DNA of 64,000 nucleotides from contig NZ_LT717700.1 in NCBI RefSeq assembly GCF_900157385.1, positions 62,001 through 126,000 of the forward strand, in the 5' to 3' direction. Position 1 is the first letter of the stretch. Every line of letters begins with the position of its first letter. Below are positions 1-8,562 of the stretch, piece by piece. Position numbers and translations under genes: made by a program. The stretch comes from Mycobacterium terramassiliense (GTDB taxonomy: Bacteria; Actinomycetota; Actinomycetes; Mycobacteriales; Mycobacteriaceae). The notes under the pieces are model-generated. The model searched no databases and was not told the DNA's origin. It was given only the letters and a program-made list of their open reading frames with translations.

Positions 1-699
1 GTCAGGGTCCAGCGAGATGCCCAGCGCCTCGGCCGTGCCGACGAGCACCCCCATCATGATCGTCGTCAGGTGGGCGACGAATTGCTCGCGCGGCATGCGC
101 CGCGGGCTGTCGGGGTCGGGGCCCAGCCACCAGTCGGTGGCCGAGGCGGCCGAGCCGAACGCGGCGTGCCCGGCCAGCTCGATCGCCGCGTGGTCCAGCT
201 CCATCTCGCGCAGCTCGTTGTCGAACATGTCGGCCACGGCCAGGGTGATGCCGCGGCCCTCGTCGAGGATCTGCGGGCTCGCCGCCGACCGACCCTGGAT
301 GAAGACGCGCAGCACGTTCGGGTGCTTGTCGACCAGGACGACGTACTCCTCGACGGCGCGGTGGATCACCTCGCGCGCCGAGTCGGTCTTCAGGTCGATC
401 GACGGGAAGATCGCCCCCCACAACATGTCGCGCAGGCGCTCCCCGATCGCCTGGAACAAATCGGACTTGTCGTGGAAGTGCCGGTAGATCTTCGGCTTGG
501 CGGTGCCGGCCTCCTCGGCGATCTCCCGCACGCTCAGGTCGGGCCCCAGGCGGTCGATGGCGCGGAACGCCGCCTCGACGATTTCGCCGCGCACCTTCTT
601 GCGGTGTTCGCGCCACCGTTCGCTGCGCGCGTCGACCTTGACCCCGGGCTTCACGCTGGGGTGCGGCGGTCGGGGAATTCTCACCACATCAAGCACCAT
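1..699 (-). CDS. TetR family regulator (Rv3050c-like), runs off left edge
   Basis: The reading frame starts at an ATG (699) and stays open to base 1, so 233 codons are present and the C-terminus is missing. The N-terminal half has a TetR helix-turn-helix at about residues 37-66 (REIAEEAG, then PKIYRHFHDK, then DLF). The rest is the helical ligand-binding domain. It lies 36 bp downstream of the HD-domain gene on the same strand, so it may be the last gene of the nrdHIE transcript. Position and sequence match what I recall of M. tuberculosis Rv3050c, which also sits beside nrdE. The ligand and targets are unknown. The overlapping frame on the same strand is arginine-rich shadow sequence. Confidence 0.9.
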   Translation of the reverse strand, partial: MVLDVVRIPRPPHPSVKPGVKVDARSERWREHRKKVRGEIVEAAFRAIDRLGPDLSVREIAEEAGTAKPKIYRHFHDKSDLFQAIGERLRDMLWGAIFPSIDLKTDSAREVIHRAVEEYVVLVDKHPNVLRVFIQGRSAASPQILDEGRGITLAVADMFDNELREMELDHAAIELAGHAAFGSAASATDWWLGPDPDSPRRMPREQFVAHLTTIMMGVLVGTAEALGISLDPD

Positions 700-735
700 A
701 CCGCGTAGGACCCGCTGACCTGGGCAGACTTCGCC

Positions 736-1257
736 TCACCAGCGCAGCATCGGAAACGGCCGGCGCGGGTGGGTCGCCGCGTAGCCCAACAGGCCGCGTG
801 CCAGGAAGGCGTGGAATCCCAGGTACGGCAGTTCGGCCACCACCGCTGTGACGAAGGACCGCCGCAGGGGACCGCGCAGGAGTCCACGGCTGACGTCGAT
901 CCGGTCGGCGATGCGAAACGTCTCGACCATCGGATCGGCCACCGGGCGCAGCGTGTGATGGTCGATGATCATCGCGCGCGCGTCGCCGACCTCGCCGACT
1001 CCGAACTCGCCGGCAAGGGTCGACGCGAGGTCGGCCGAGGGCCCCAGGTAATCGAAGCTGCCCGCGGTCCAGATGCCCAGGTCGTGCACCGCCCACGCCA
1101 GCGCGGCCCAGTCGGGCAGCGGCGCGCCGCACAGCGCCTGGTGATAGGTCAGTCCCCGATACACATGATTGCGGTAGACGGCAAGGTCGGCGCCCAGCGC
1201 ATCCGCATGACGCCGCAGCACGGCGTCGACGATCGGGTGGGCGGTGACGGCGGTCAC
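736..1257 (-). CDS. HD-domain protein, putative phosphohydrolase
   Basis: This 173-residue protein has the spaced metal-binding signature of HD-domain hydrolases: His31, His58-Asp59 (in AVHDLG), His100-His101 (in IIDHH) and Asp118. HD proteins typically hydrolyse phosphoester bonds in nucleotides, but the substrate cannot be read from the sequence. It starts at a GTG 22 bp after the nrdE stop on the same strand, so co-transcription with the ribonucleotide reductase operon is likely. A nucleotide-related role would fit that context, but this is inference. In M. tuberculosis, as I recall, Rv3050c and nrdE are direct neighbours, so this gene looks inserted. Confidence 0.82.
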   Translation of the reverse strand: MTAVTAHPIVDAVLRRHADALGADLAVYRNHVYRGLTYHQALCGAPLPDWAALAWAVHDLGIWTAGSFDYLGPSADLASTLAGEFGVGEVGDARAMIIDHHTLRPVADPMVETFRIADRIDVSRGLLRGPLRRSFVTAVVAELPYLGFHAFLARGLLGYAATHPRRPFPMLRW

Positions 1258-1279
1258 CGGACACTCCCGTCGCGGGCTC

Positions 1280-3445
1280 CTACAGCATGCAGGAGACGCA
1301 GCCCTCGACCTCGGTGCCTTCCAGCGCCATCTGCCGCAAGCGGATGTAGTAGAGCGTCTTGATTCCCTTGCGCCAGGCGTAGATCTGCGCCTTGTTCACG
1401 TCGCGGGTGGTGGCGGTGTCCTTGAAGAACAGCGTCAGGCTCAGCCCCTGGTCCACGTGCTGGGTGGCCGCGGCGTAGGTGTCGATGATCTTCTCGTAAC
1501 CGATCTCGTAGGCGTCCTGGTAGTACTCCAGGTTGTCGTTGGTCATGTAGGGCGCCGGGTAGTAGACCCGCCCGATCTTGCCCTCCTTGCGGATCTCGAC
1601 CTTCGAGACGATGGGGTGGATCGATGACGTCGAGTGGTTGATGTAGGAGATCGACCCGGTCGGCGGCACCGCCTGCAGGTTTTGGTTGTAGATGCCGTTC
1701 GCCTGGACCGACTCCTTGAGCCGCTTCCAATCGTCCTGCGTAGGGATGCGAATGTCCGCGTCCGCGAACAGCCGTCGCACCTTGTCGGTGGCGGGCTCCC
1801 AGACCTGCTCGGTGTACTTGTCGAAGAACTCCCCCGAGGCGTACTTGGACTTCTCGAACCCCTTAAAGCGCGTGCCGCGCTCGATCGCGATGCGGTTGGA
1901 GGCCCGCAGCGCGTGATACAGCACCGTGTAGAAGTAGATGTTGGTGAAGTCGACGCCTTCTTCGGACCCGTAGAAGACGCCCTCCCGCGCCAGGTAGCCG
2001 TGCAGGTTCATCTGCCCCAGCCCGATCGCGTGGGAATCGTTGTTACCCTGCTCGATTGAGGGCACCGACGTGATGTGGGTCTGGTCGCTCACCGCGGTCA
2101 GCGCGCGGATGGCCACCTCGATCGTCTGGGCGAAGTCCGGCGAGTCCATCGCCTTGGCGATGTTCAGCGAACCGAGGTTGCACGAAATGTCCTTGCCCAC
2201 CTTGGCATACGACAGGTCCTCGTTGAACAGCGACGGGGTGGACACCTGCAGGATTTCCGAGCACAGGTTCGAATGCGTGATCTTGCCGTCGATGGGATTG
2301 GCCCGGTTCACCGTGTCCTCGAACATGATGTACGGATAGCCGGACTCGAACTGCAGCTCCGCCAGCGTCTGGAAGAACTCCCGCGCCTTGATCTTGGTCT
2401 TGCGGATGCGCGCGTCGTCGACCATCTCGTAGTACTTCTCGGTCACCGAGATGTCGGCGAACGGCAGCCCGTAGACCCGTTCGACGTCGTACGGCGAGAA
2501 CAGGTACATGTCCTCGTTGCGCTTGGCCAGCTCGAAGGTGATGTCCGGGATCACCACGCCCAGGCTCAGCGTCTTGATCCTGATCTTCTCGTCGGCGTTC
2601 TCCCGCTTGGTGTCCAGGAACCGGTAGATGTCCGGGTGATGCGCGTGCAGATACACCGCGCCGGCCCCCTGGCGCGCGCCCAGCTGATTGGCGTAGGAGA
2701 ACGAATCCTCGAGCAGCTTCATGATGGGGATGACGCCCGAGGACTGGTTCTCGATGTTCTTGATCGGCGCGCCGTGCTCGCGAATGTTGCTCAGCAGCAA
2801 CGCGACTCCCCCGCCGCGCTTGGACAGCTGCAGCGCGGAGTTGATCGACCGCCCGATCGACTCCATGTTGTCCTCGATGCGCAAAAGGAAGCAGCTCACC
2901 GGCTCGCCGCGCTGCTTCTTGCCCGAGTTCAGAAACGTCGGGGTGGCCGGCTGGAACCGCCCGTCGATGATCTCGTCGACCAGCTTCTCGGCCAGGGCGG
3001 TGTCGCCGGACGCCAGGGTCAGCGCGACCATGACGACCCGGTCCTCGAAGCGCTCCAGGTAGCGCTTCCCGTCGAACGTCTTCAGCGTGTAGGAGGTGTA
3101 GTACTTGAACGCGCCGAGAAACGTCGGGAACCGGAACTTCTTGGCGTAGGCGCGGTCCAGCAGCTCCTTGACGAAGTTGCGCGAGTACTGGTCGAGAACC
3201 TCACGCTCGTAATAGTTCTCGCGAATCAGGTAGTCGAGCTTCTCGTCCTGGTTGTGGAAGAAGACCGTGTTCTGGTTGACGTGCTCGAGGAAGTACTGAC
3301 GTGCGGCCAGAACGTCTTTGTCGAACTGAATCCTGCCGTCCTTGTCGTACAGGTTCAGCATCGCGTTCAGAGCGTGGTAGTCCGTCTCGTCGGACGACGC
3401 ATGCGCGCCGACGGCTACAGGCTCTGCAGTGACGGTTGGTGGCAC
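1280..3445 (-). CDS. nrdE: Class Ib ribonucleotide reductase, large subunit NrdE
   Basis: Catalytic alpha subunit that reduces ribonucleoside diphosphates to deoxy forms with the NrdF radical subunit, re-reduced by NrdH. The 721-residue product is close to the M. tuberculosis protein throughout. Visible hallmarks are the redox cysteine in PVSCFLL, the thiyl-radical cysteine in SNLCSEI, the NLGSLN motif, and the C-terminal CVSC pair that accepts electrons from NrdH. The open frame extends further upstream, but I chose the GTG at 3445 because GGAAGGAA lies just ahead of it and PPTVTAEP matches known NrdE N-termini. That start overlaps the end of nrdI by 31 bp, implying translational coupling. 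No nrdF is in the window; it usually lies elsewhere in mycobacteria. Confidence 0.97.
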   Translation of the reverse strand: MPPTVTAEPVAVGAHASSDETDYHALNAMLNLYDKDGRIQFDKDVLAARQYFLEHVNQNTVFFHNQDEKLDYLIRENYYEREVLDQYSRNFVKELLDRAYAKKFRFPTFLGAFKYYTSYTLKTFDGKRYLERFEDRVVMVALTLASGDTALAEKLVDEIIDGRFQPATPTFLNSGKKQRGEPVSCFLLRIEDNMESIGRSINSALQLSKRGGGVALLLSNIREHGAPIKNIENQSSGVIPIMKLLEDSFSYANQLGARQGAGAVYLHAHHPDIYRFLDTKRENADEKIRIKTLSLGVVIPDITFELAKRNEDMYLFSPYDVERVYGLPFADISVTEKYYEMVDDARIRKTKIKAREFFQTLAELQFESGYPYIMFEDTVNRANPIDGKITHSNLCSEILQVSTPSLFNEDLSYAKVGKDISCNLGSLNIAKAMDSPDFAQTIEVAIRALTAVSDQTHITSVPSIEQGNNDSHAIGLGQMNLHGYLAREGVFYGSEEGVDFTNIYFYTVLYHALRASNRIAIERGTRFKGFEKSKYASGEFFDKYTEQVWEPATDKVRRLFADADIRIPTQDDWKRLKESVQANGIYNQNLQAVPPTGSISYINHSTSSIHPIVSKVEIRKEGKIGRVYYPAPYMTNDNLEYYQDAYEIGYEKIIDTYAAATQHVDQGLSLTLFFKDTATTRDVNKAQIYAWRKGIKTLYYIRLRQMALEGTEVEGCVSCML

Positions 3446-3867
3446 GTCTGTTCCTTCCAGAATTCGGCGAGACCGGCGCGGACGGCATCCACGTCGTCCG
3501 GGGTCCCCATCAGTTCGAAGCGGTAGAGGTAGGGAACGTCGCACTTGCGGGAGATGACGTTGCCCGCATAGGCGAATTCGGCCCCGAAGTTGTTGTTGCC
3601 CGCCGCGATGACGCCGCGGATCAACGACCGGTTGTGCTCGTTGTTCAAAAATGCGATGACCTGCTTGGGGACGTAACCCCCCGCGTCGAGGTCCGGTGTG
3701 GCCCGGCCGCCGCCGTAGGTCGGCAGGATCAGGACGTACGGCTCATCGACCTCGATGCGCCCGTGCAGCGGTATCCGCGTGGCGGGAACACCCAGCTTCT
3801 GCACGAAGCGGTGGGTGTTCTCCGACACGGAGGAGAAATAGACGAGGTTGCGCCCCGGGATGTCCAT
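3415..3867 (-). CDS. nrdI: NrdI flavodoxin-like activator of class Ib RNR
   Basis: NrdI is an FMN protein that supplies the oxidant used to assemble the dimanganese-tyrosyl cofactor of NrdF. The 150-residue product begins with the flavodoxin phosphate-binding segment ([14 protein letters not shown], residues 8-21). It then has LPTYGGG at about 49-55 and [14 protein letters not shown] at about 89-102, all typical of NrdI. The ATG at 3867 has a strong AAGGAGG site upstream. It lies between nrdH (31 bp gap) and nrdE (31 bp overlap), the canonical nrdHIE order. Confidence 0.97.
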   Translation of the reverse strand: MDIPGRNLVYFSSVSENTHRFVQKLGVPATRIPLHGRIEVDEPYVLILPTYGGGRATPDLDAGGYVPKQVIAFLNNEHNRSLIRGVIAAGNNNFGAEFAYAGNVISRKCDVPYLYRFELMGTPDDVDAVRAGLAEFWKEQTCHQPSLQSL

Positions 3868-3898
3868 GGCACCGCAACCTCCTTACCTGACGTCCCGC

Positions 3899-4138
3899 CT
3901 ACGCGCTGAGCGCCGACCCCGCGAGGGCCTTGATGCGATCCGGCCGGAAGCCCGACCAGTGGTCGTTGCCCGCCACCACCACGGGTGCCTGCAGGTATCC
4001 CAGCGCCATCACGTAGTCCCGCGACTCCGCGTCCAGCGTGATGTCCACCTTCTGATAAGCGATGCCCTGCTTGTCCAGGGCCTTGAAGGTCGCGCTGCAC
4101 TGCACGCACGCCGGCTTGGTGTAGACGGTGATGCTCAT
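3899..4138 (-). CDS. nrdH: NrdH glutaredoxin-like redoxin for class Ib RNR
   Basis: NrdH is the small electron donor that reduces NrdE and is itself reduced by thioredoxin reductase. The 79-residue protein has the CVQC active site at residues 11-14. The conserved WSGFRPD segment near the C-terminus separates NrdH from glutaredoxins. The ATG at 4138 follows an AAAGGAG site with 8-nt spacing. It is the first gene of the nrdHIE operon; the 5-prime region carries candidate NrdR boxes about 225-275 bp upstream. Confidence 0.97.
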   Translation of the reverse strand: MSITVYTKPACVQCSATFKALDKQGIAYQKVDITLDAESRDYVMALGYLQAPVVVAGNDHWSGFRPDRIKALAGSALSA

Positions 4139-4363
4139 GGATGCCGCTCCTTTGCGGAAGGTGGGGACGTGTTACGGACTGGCAACTACTGGGGTACTGC
4201 AACAAACTCTGTCTTCGCTGTGTTCGGCGGCCCGTCAGGGCCCCACCTTCCCGTCGTCCGGCGGTCCGCGTCGGAGCAGCTTGCTTCGACATCTTCGAGC
4301 CGATTCGGGGAGGTCCCCCAAGCCCGGCCAGCCTGGGGATCCTGGGATCTGCCGGTGCTCGAA

Positions 4364-4412
4364 ACACTACACCTAGTGGCCGACAAGTTGTCCAGATACA
4401 AGATGTTCTGAA
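4364..4412 (-). promoter_or_regulatory. Candidate tandem NrdR boxes of nrdHIE
   Basis: Box 1 (4364-4379) contains CACTA-cacc-TAGTG, a perfect inverted repeat with 5-bp arms. Box 2 (4397-4412) contains the imperfect palindrome CAAGATGTTCTG. Their centres are 33 bp apart, close to three helical turns. Paired boxes resembling acaCwAtATaTwGtgt upstream of nrd operons are the known operator form for the repressor NrdR. Both differ from the consensus, so the assignment rests on position, spacing and symmetry. Confidence 0.5.
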
Positions 4413-4577
4413 TAACAATTTTGAAATTCGCTGGTCGTAAGGCCTCCGCCCGGGACACGCCCGGCGTGTCGCAGGTCACATCTTCATCAAGGAGTTCCAC
4501 GCGCACCGGTATATCACCGGCCACCGACAGCGCCGGCACGATCGCGATCCCGCGGCCGCCGCCACCGGGCGGCCAGC

Positions 4578-4605
4578 AAAGCCGCCAGGCCGAGCTGGCG
4601 GCTTT
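4578..4605 (-). terminator. Hairpin downstream of FMN reductase gene
   Basis: Arms AAAGCCGCCA (4578-4587) and TGGCGGCTTT (4596-4605) are perfect complements around an 8-nt loop. They lie about 60-90 bp beyond the stop of the minus-strand FMN reductase gene. There is no U-tract, which is common for mycobacterial hairpin terminators, so termination is plausible but unproven. Confidence 0.45.
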
Positions 4606-4667
4606 GGCCATCCGGTTGCCGAAACGGTGCTGGTGGCCGGCGGACGGCTTGTTCGTTGTCGCTAAAT

Positions 4668-5225
4668 TCAGCCCACTTCGGCGGCGAGCTTGCCGACGAC
4701 GTCGCGCACGTTCGCCGTCAGCTCGGGGTGTTCGGCGGGCGTGCTGCCGTCGAGGGTTTTGAACGGCACCGAGAGTTTGATTGAGTCAACCACCCGGGCG
4801 CCCGCGATCCCGAACGACTTGCGGGTCTCGTCGTGCGCCCACACCCCGCCGTACTGGCCGAAGGACCCCCCGATGACCGCCAGCGGCTTGCCCTTCAGCG
4901 CTCCGTCGCCGAACGGGCGGGACAGCCAGTCGATCGCGTTCTTGACGACCGCCGGAATGCTGCCGTTGTACTCCGGCGTGACGACCAGGGCGGCGTCCGC
5001 GTCGGCCGCCGCGGCGCGCAGCGCGACCACCGGGGCCAGCGGCGGCGCGCCTGCGGTCATGGCGTCGTCGATCTCCTCGTTGTAGAACGGCAGCTCGCCC
5101 AGCCCTTCGAAGATCGTGACGGTGACGTCGCCTGGAGCGACGGACGCCGCCAGCTCGGCGATCTGGCGGTTGATCGACGCCGCACGCAGGCTGCCCACGA
5201 AGGCCAAGACTCGTATCCCTGCCAC
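4668..5225 (-). CDS. NADPH-dependent FMN reductase family protein (Rv3054c-like)
   Basis: A flavodoxin-fold reductase of about 185 residues, likely reducing FMN or quinones with NAD(P)H. Conserved features are VGSLRAASINRQ near the N-terminus (flavin phosphate loop), TPEYNGSIPAVVKNAIDW in the middle, and GGSFGQYGG further on. The open frame begins at 5264, but I prefer the GTG at 5225, which follows a GAAGGGA site and places the first beta-strand at the normal distance. It is divergent from the TetR gene at 5313. A perfect palindrome between them suggests that regulator controls it. Confidence 0.9.
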   Translation of the reverse strand: MAGIRVLAFVGSLRAASINRQIAELAASVAPGDVTVTIFEGLGELPFYNEEIDDAMTAGAPPLAPVVALRAAAADADAALVVTPEYNGSIPAVVKNAIDWLSRPFGDGALKGKPLAVIGGSFGQYGGVWAHDETRKSFGIAGARVVDSIKLSVPFKTLDGSTPAEHPELTANVRDVVGKLAAEVG

Positions 5226-5269
5226 TGTTTCGTTCCCTTCGGTCGTTGGTCTATATCTTTGCACGGGCC

Positions 5270-5289
5270 AACCGGACTCTGGTCCGGTT
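5270..5289. promoter_or_regulatory. Perfect 20-bp palindrome, likely TetR operator
   Basis: Arms AACCGGAC and GTCCGGTT are exact reverse complements separated by TCTG. The site lies in the 87-bp gap between the divergent FMN reductase and TetR genes, 23 bp from the TetR start. TetR proteins usually bind such palindromes in their own divergent promoter, so autoregulation and control of the reductase are the natural reading. Confidence 0.75.
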
Positions 5290-5312
5290 TATTCCGGCGG
5301 CGTTAAAGTGCA

Positions 5313-5918
5313 GTGGTGCGCGCTGTCGAGCCACTGGGCGAATTGCCCGTGTCCGTTCCGCAAGAGCGGGGCGACGCGGCGCGCAACCGAGCCCTGTTAC
5401 TGCAGGCCGCCCGCGCCCTGGTCGCCGAGCGCGGCGCCGACGCCGTCACCATGGACGACGTCGCCGCGGCCGCGGGCGTCGGCAAGGGGACCCTGTTCCG
5501 CCGGTTCGGCAGCCGCGCCGGCCTGATGATGGTGCTGCTCGACGAGGACGAACGGGCCAGCCAGCAGGCCTTCCTTTTCGGGCCGCCGCCGCTGGGCCCC
5601 GCCGCGCCGCCGCTGGATCGACTGGTGGCGTTCGGCCGGGAGCGGATCCGGTTCGTGCACACCCACCACGCGCTGCTGTCCGCCGCCAACCGCGATCCGC
5701 AGCTGCGCCACGTGGGCGCCGCCGCGGTGCAACACACGCACGTGCGGGTGCTGCTGGCCTCGGCGCACACCACCGGCGATCTCGACGTCCAGACGGACGC
5801 CCTGTTGGCCCTGCTCGATCCGGACTACGTCGAGCACCAACTCAACGGCCGCGGCCGCACCCTGACGGCGTTGGGCGACGCGTGGGAAAGCCTGGCGCGC
5901 AAGCTCTGCGGGCGATGA
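5313..5918 (+). CDS. TetR family regulator (Rv3055-like)
   Basis: The 201-residue product has a TetR DNA-binding domain at about residues 20-70. This includes TMDDVAAAAGVGKGTLFRRFGS, given here as the pieces DDVAAAAGV and KGTLFRRFG, followed by a helical effector domain. The start is a GTG at 5313. Its stop overlaps the ATG of the polymerase gene dinB2 (ATGA), so the two are translationally coupled. The palindrome at 5270-5289 is its probable operator. The effector is unknown; the divergent flavin reductase suggests a redox-active or electrophilic compound, by inference only. Confidence 0.9.
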   Translation: MVRAVEPLGELPVSVPQERGDAARNRALLLQAARALVAERGADAVTMDDVAAAAGVGKGTLFRRFGSRAGLMMVLLDEDERASQQAFLFGPPPLGPAAPPLDRLVAFGRERIRFVHTHHALLSAANRDPQLRHVGAAAVQHTHVRVLLASAHTTGDLDVQTDALLALLDPDYVEHQLNGRGRTLTALGDAWESLARKLCGR

Positions 5919-6949
5919 CACCGCGCTGGGTCCTGCACGTGGACCTCGACCAGTTCCTGGCGTCCGTCGAGCTGCGCCGCCACCCCGAACTGGCCGGGCT
6001 GCCGGTCATCGTCGGCGGCAGCGGCGATCCGGCCGAACCGCGCAAGGTCGTCACGTGCGCCTCGTATGAGGCCCGGGAGTTCGGCGTCCACGCGGGGATG
6101 CCGTTGCGCACGGCCGCGCGGCGCTGCCCGGACGCCACTTTCCTCCCGTCGGATCCGGCCGCCTACGATGCCGCCTCCGACGAGGTGATGGGGTTGTTGC
6201 GCGACCTGGGGCACCCGGTCGAGGTGTGGGGCTGGGACGAGGCCTACGTCGGCGTGTCGGACGAAGACCCCACGGCGGTCGCCGAACAGATCCGGACGGT
6301 CATCTCGTCGGAAACCGGGCTGTCCTGCTCGGTCGGCATCAGCGACAACAAGCAGCGAGCCAAGGTCGCCACCGGCTTCGCGAAACCGGCCGGCGTCTTT
6401 GCGCTCACCGACGCGAACTGGATGACGGTGATGGCGGACCGCCCGGTCGACGCGTTGTGGGGCGTCGGGCCGAAGACGGCGAAAAAGCTTGCGGCCCTTG
6501 GCATCACCACGGTACGAGAGCTCGCGCATGCCGATGCGGAGCTGCTGACGTCCACGTTCGGCCCGCGCACCGGCCTGTGGCTGTTGCTGCTCGCCAAGGG
6601 TGGCGGCGACGCCGACATCAGCTCCGAGCCATGGGTCCCGCGCTCCCGCAGCCACGTCGTCACCTTTCCTCGCGACCTCACCGATCGCGCCGAAATGGAC
6701 GCCGCGGTAACGGCATTGGCGCGCCACGCCCTCGGCGACGTGCGCGCCGCGGGGCGGATCGTCACCCGCGTCGCCGTCACCGTGCGGACCGCCACGTTTT
6801 ACACCCGCACCAAGATCCGCAAGCTCGAGGCGCCCACCACCGACCCGCAGACCATCACCGACGCCGCCCTGCGCGTCCTGGACCTCTTCGAGCTGGACCG
6901 CCCGGTTCGGCTACTCGGGGTGCGACTCGAGCTGGCGATGCCCGGCTAG
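5915..6949 (+). CDS. dinB2: Y-family DNA polymerase DinB2 (DinP, Rv3056-like)
   Basis: Error-prone Y-family polymerase of 344 residues. Metal-binding Asp10 lies in HVDLDQFLASVE, and the catalytic acids Asp108-Glu109 lie in GWDEAYV. A helix-hairpin-helix-like thumb follows (WGVGPKTAKKLAALG), then the little-finger domain. In DxDxFxASV the steric-gate position is Leu15 rather than the usual Phe or Tyr. This is the known hallmark of mycobacterial DinB2, which can insert ribonucleotides. The ATG overlaps the upstream TetR stop. The 3-prime end overlaps the convergent SDR gene by 39 bp. Confidence 0.94.
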   Translation: MTPRWVLHVDLDQFLASVELRRHPELAGLPVIVGGSGDPAEPRKVVTCASYEAREFGVHAGMPLRTAARRCPDATFLPSDPAAYDAASDEVMGLLRDLGHPVEVWGWDEAYVGVSDEDPTAVAEQIRTVISSETGLSCSVGISDNKQRAKVATGFAKPAGVFALTDANWMTVMADRPVDALWGVGPKTAKKLAALGITTVRELAHADAELLTSTFGPRTGLWLLLLAKGGGDADISSEPWVPRSRSHVVTFPRDLTDRAEMDAAVTALARHALGDVRAAGRIVTRVAVTVRTATFYTRTKIRKLEAPTTDPQTITDAALRVLDLFELDRPVRLLGVRLELAMPG

Positions 6950-7825
6950 CGGAGCCGGGCTGGGCCTCAGCGCGCGCGTGAAGATCACGTTGACCTGACG
7001 CATCGCGACGCTGTAGGGCCACCACGCCAGCCGCTTGAACGCGTACAGCGCGCGGATGTCCGGCGACGTATAGATGAGGTACCGGTTCTTTGCGACGCCG
7101 GCCAGGATCTTCTCGGCCGCCCGCTCCGGCGAGACGGCGTGACCACTGAAGCGGTCCACCCAGCGCGCGATACCGGGGTCCTCGCGGTCGACACCGGCGA
7201 TCTCGACCGTGTCCACCAACGGCGTCTTCACCGCGCCCGGCACCACCACCGACACCCCGATGCCCTGGCGCGCCAGGTCGAAACGCAGCACCTCGGACAG
7301 GCCGCGCAGCCCGTACTTGCTCGCGCTGTAGGCGGCGTGCCACGGCAACGCGACCAGCCCGGCCGCCGACGACACGTTGACCAGGTGCCCGCCGCGCCCG
7401 GCCGCCACCATCGGCGGGACGAACGTCTCGATGACGTGGATCGGACCCATCAGGTTGATCGCGATCATCTTGCTCCACTGCTCGTGGGTCAGGCGGTCGA
7501 CGGTGCCCCACGCCGACACGCCGGCGATGTTGAGCACCACGTCCATGCTCGGATGCCCCGCGTGGACCTCGGCGGCGAAGGCCGCCACCTGGCCGTAGTC
7601 GGAGATGTCGAGCGCGCGGTGGACGGGCACCGCCGCGCCGAGCGCCGTTGCGTCGGCCACCGTCAGCTCGAGACCGTCGGCGTTGCGGTCGGTCAGATAC
7701 AGCTCGGCGCCGTCGGTGGCCAGCCGCAGGGCGGTCGCGCGCCCGATGCCGCTGGCCGCACCCGTGACCAGACACCGCTTCCCCGTGAAATATCCCCCCG
7801 AAGGCCTCGAAAACCCCAGTGCCAT
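6911..7825 (-). CDS. Short-chain dehydrogenase (Rv3057c-like)
   Basis: Classical SDR oxidoreductase of 304 residues. The cofactor loop TGAASGIG is at residues 21-28, NIAG at about 100, and the catalytic YSASK at about 163-167. The C-terminal extension, which includes YTSPDIRALYAFKRL, is longer than the usual 250-residue SDR and matches a mycobacterial subgroup. The substrate is unknown. Its end overlaps dinB2 by 39 bp tail to tail. The TetR gene at 7844-8506 lies 18 bp upstream on the same strand and may share its transcript. Confidence 0.9.
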   Translation of the reverse strand: MALGFSRPSGGYFTGKRCLVTGAASGIGRATALRLATDGAELYLTDRNADGLELTVADATALGAAVPVHRALDISDYGQVAAFAAEVHAGHPSMDVVLNIAGVSAWGTVDRLTHEQWSKMIAINLMGPIHVIETFVPPMVAAGRGGHLVNVSSAAGLVALPWHAAYSASKYGLRGLSEVLRFDLARQGIGVSVVVPGAVKTPLVDTVEIAGVDREDPGIARWVDRFSGHAVSPERAAEKILAGVAKNRYLIYTSPDIRALYAFKRLAWWPYSVAMRQVNVIFTRALRPSPAPLAGHRQLESHPE

Positions 7826-7843
7826 GGCCGTGACCCTACCGCC

Positions 7844-8506
7844 TTACCGCTGCCGGCCACCCCAGAGCGAATGCAGCCACAGCTGCTCGAGCACCCGGAC
7901 CCGGCGCTCCACGTCGTCCTCGGGGCCGACCAGGATGGAGTCGCCCGTCAGCATCAGCGAGGTGGTGCCCGCCAGGGTGCGCACCAGGGTGGGAATGTCG
8001 TCGCTGATCGGGTTGGCGGTCCCGGCCTTCATCTCGGCGTCGACGACCGCCGCGATCTGGCGGAGCACCACCTCGAACTGCCGCTCGAGAATGTCGCGAA
8101 TCTCGATGTCGGTGTAGCGGGCCACGTTGCAGGCGGTCATCACCGGGTCGTTGTGCGCGTACACCGCGGCGGCGCTGCGGACCATCCGCGTGGCGAACTG
8201 CTCCGGCGACTCGCCCGGCTGGCGGGGCGCGAAATACTGGGTCAGCTCCTCGAGTTCCTCGGTCGCGTCGGCCACGATCTGGGCCAGCACCGAGTACTTG
8301 GAGTCGAAATAGAAGTAGAAGCCGGATCGGGCCACGCCGGCCCGCTCGCTGATGGTGCTGACCGACAGCTCCGCGAACGGCTTTTCCTCGAGCAGGTCGC
8401 GCACCGCCTGCATGATCGCCTGCCGGTGCTTGTCACCCCGCCGGCGCACGCCCGGTTCGCCCGGCTCCGGATTGGCGGCGCTGCTCACCCCCCGACCTTG
8501 CACCAC
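7844..8506 (-). CDS. TetR family regulator (Rv3058c-like)
   Basis: About 220 residues. The TetR helix-turn-helix is at about residues 45-72 (STISERAGVARSGFYFYFDSK), given here as the pieces ISERAGV and SGFYFYFDSK. The C-terminal domain ends in LWLHSLWGG. The first GTG (8506) is used here; another in-frame GTG six codons later (8488) is equally possible. It is divergent from cyp136 and separated from it by a perfect palindrome, so it probably represses itself and the P450. The SDR gene follows 18 bp downstream, suggesting a regulator-SDR-P450 regulon. Confidence 0.9.
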   Translation of the reverse strand: MVQGRGVSSAANPEPGEPGVRRRGDKHRQAIMQAVRDLLEEKPFAELSVSTISERAGVARSGFYFYFDSKYSVLAQIVADATEELEELTQYFAPRQPGESPEQFATRMVRSAAAVYAHNDPVMTACNVARYTDIEIRDILERQFEVVLRQIAAVVDAEMKAGTANPISDDIPTLVRTLAGTTSLMLTGDSILVGPEDDVERRVRVLEQLWLHSLWGGRQR

Positions 8507-8520
8507 GCCGTGGGAAAAGC

Positions 8521-8542
8521 AAACTTGACAGCCGTCAAGTTT
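8521..8542. promoter_or_regulatory. Perfect 22-bp palindrome, likely TetR operator for cyp136
   Basis: Arms AAACTTGAC and GTCAAGTTT are exact reverse complements around AGCC. The site is 15 bp upstream of the TetR start and about 73 bp upstream of cyp136. It is the strongest operator candidate in this divergent promoter. Confidence 0.75.
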
Positions 8543-8562
8543 TTCCCGAAGGATGGGAATCA

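Larger units (their letters stand above)
4139..4667. other. 529-bp intergenic region upstream of nrdH
   Basis: No convincing gene. It holds the nrdH ribosome binding site next to 4138 and two NrdR-box-like palindromes (4364-4412). A GC-rich hairpin (4578-4605) lies beyond the 3-prime end of the FMN reductase gene. An AT-richer patch around 4396-4436 is the most promoter-like part. The open frames that cross it have no recognisable protein features. Confidence 0.6.
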
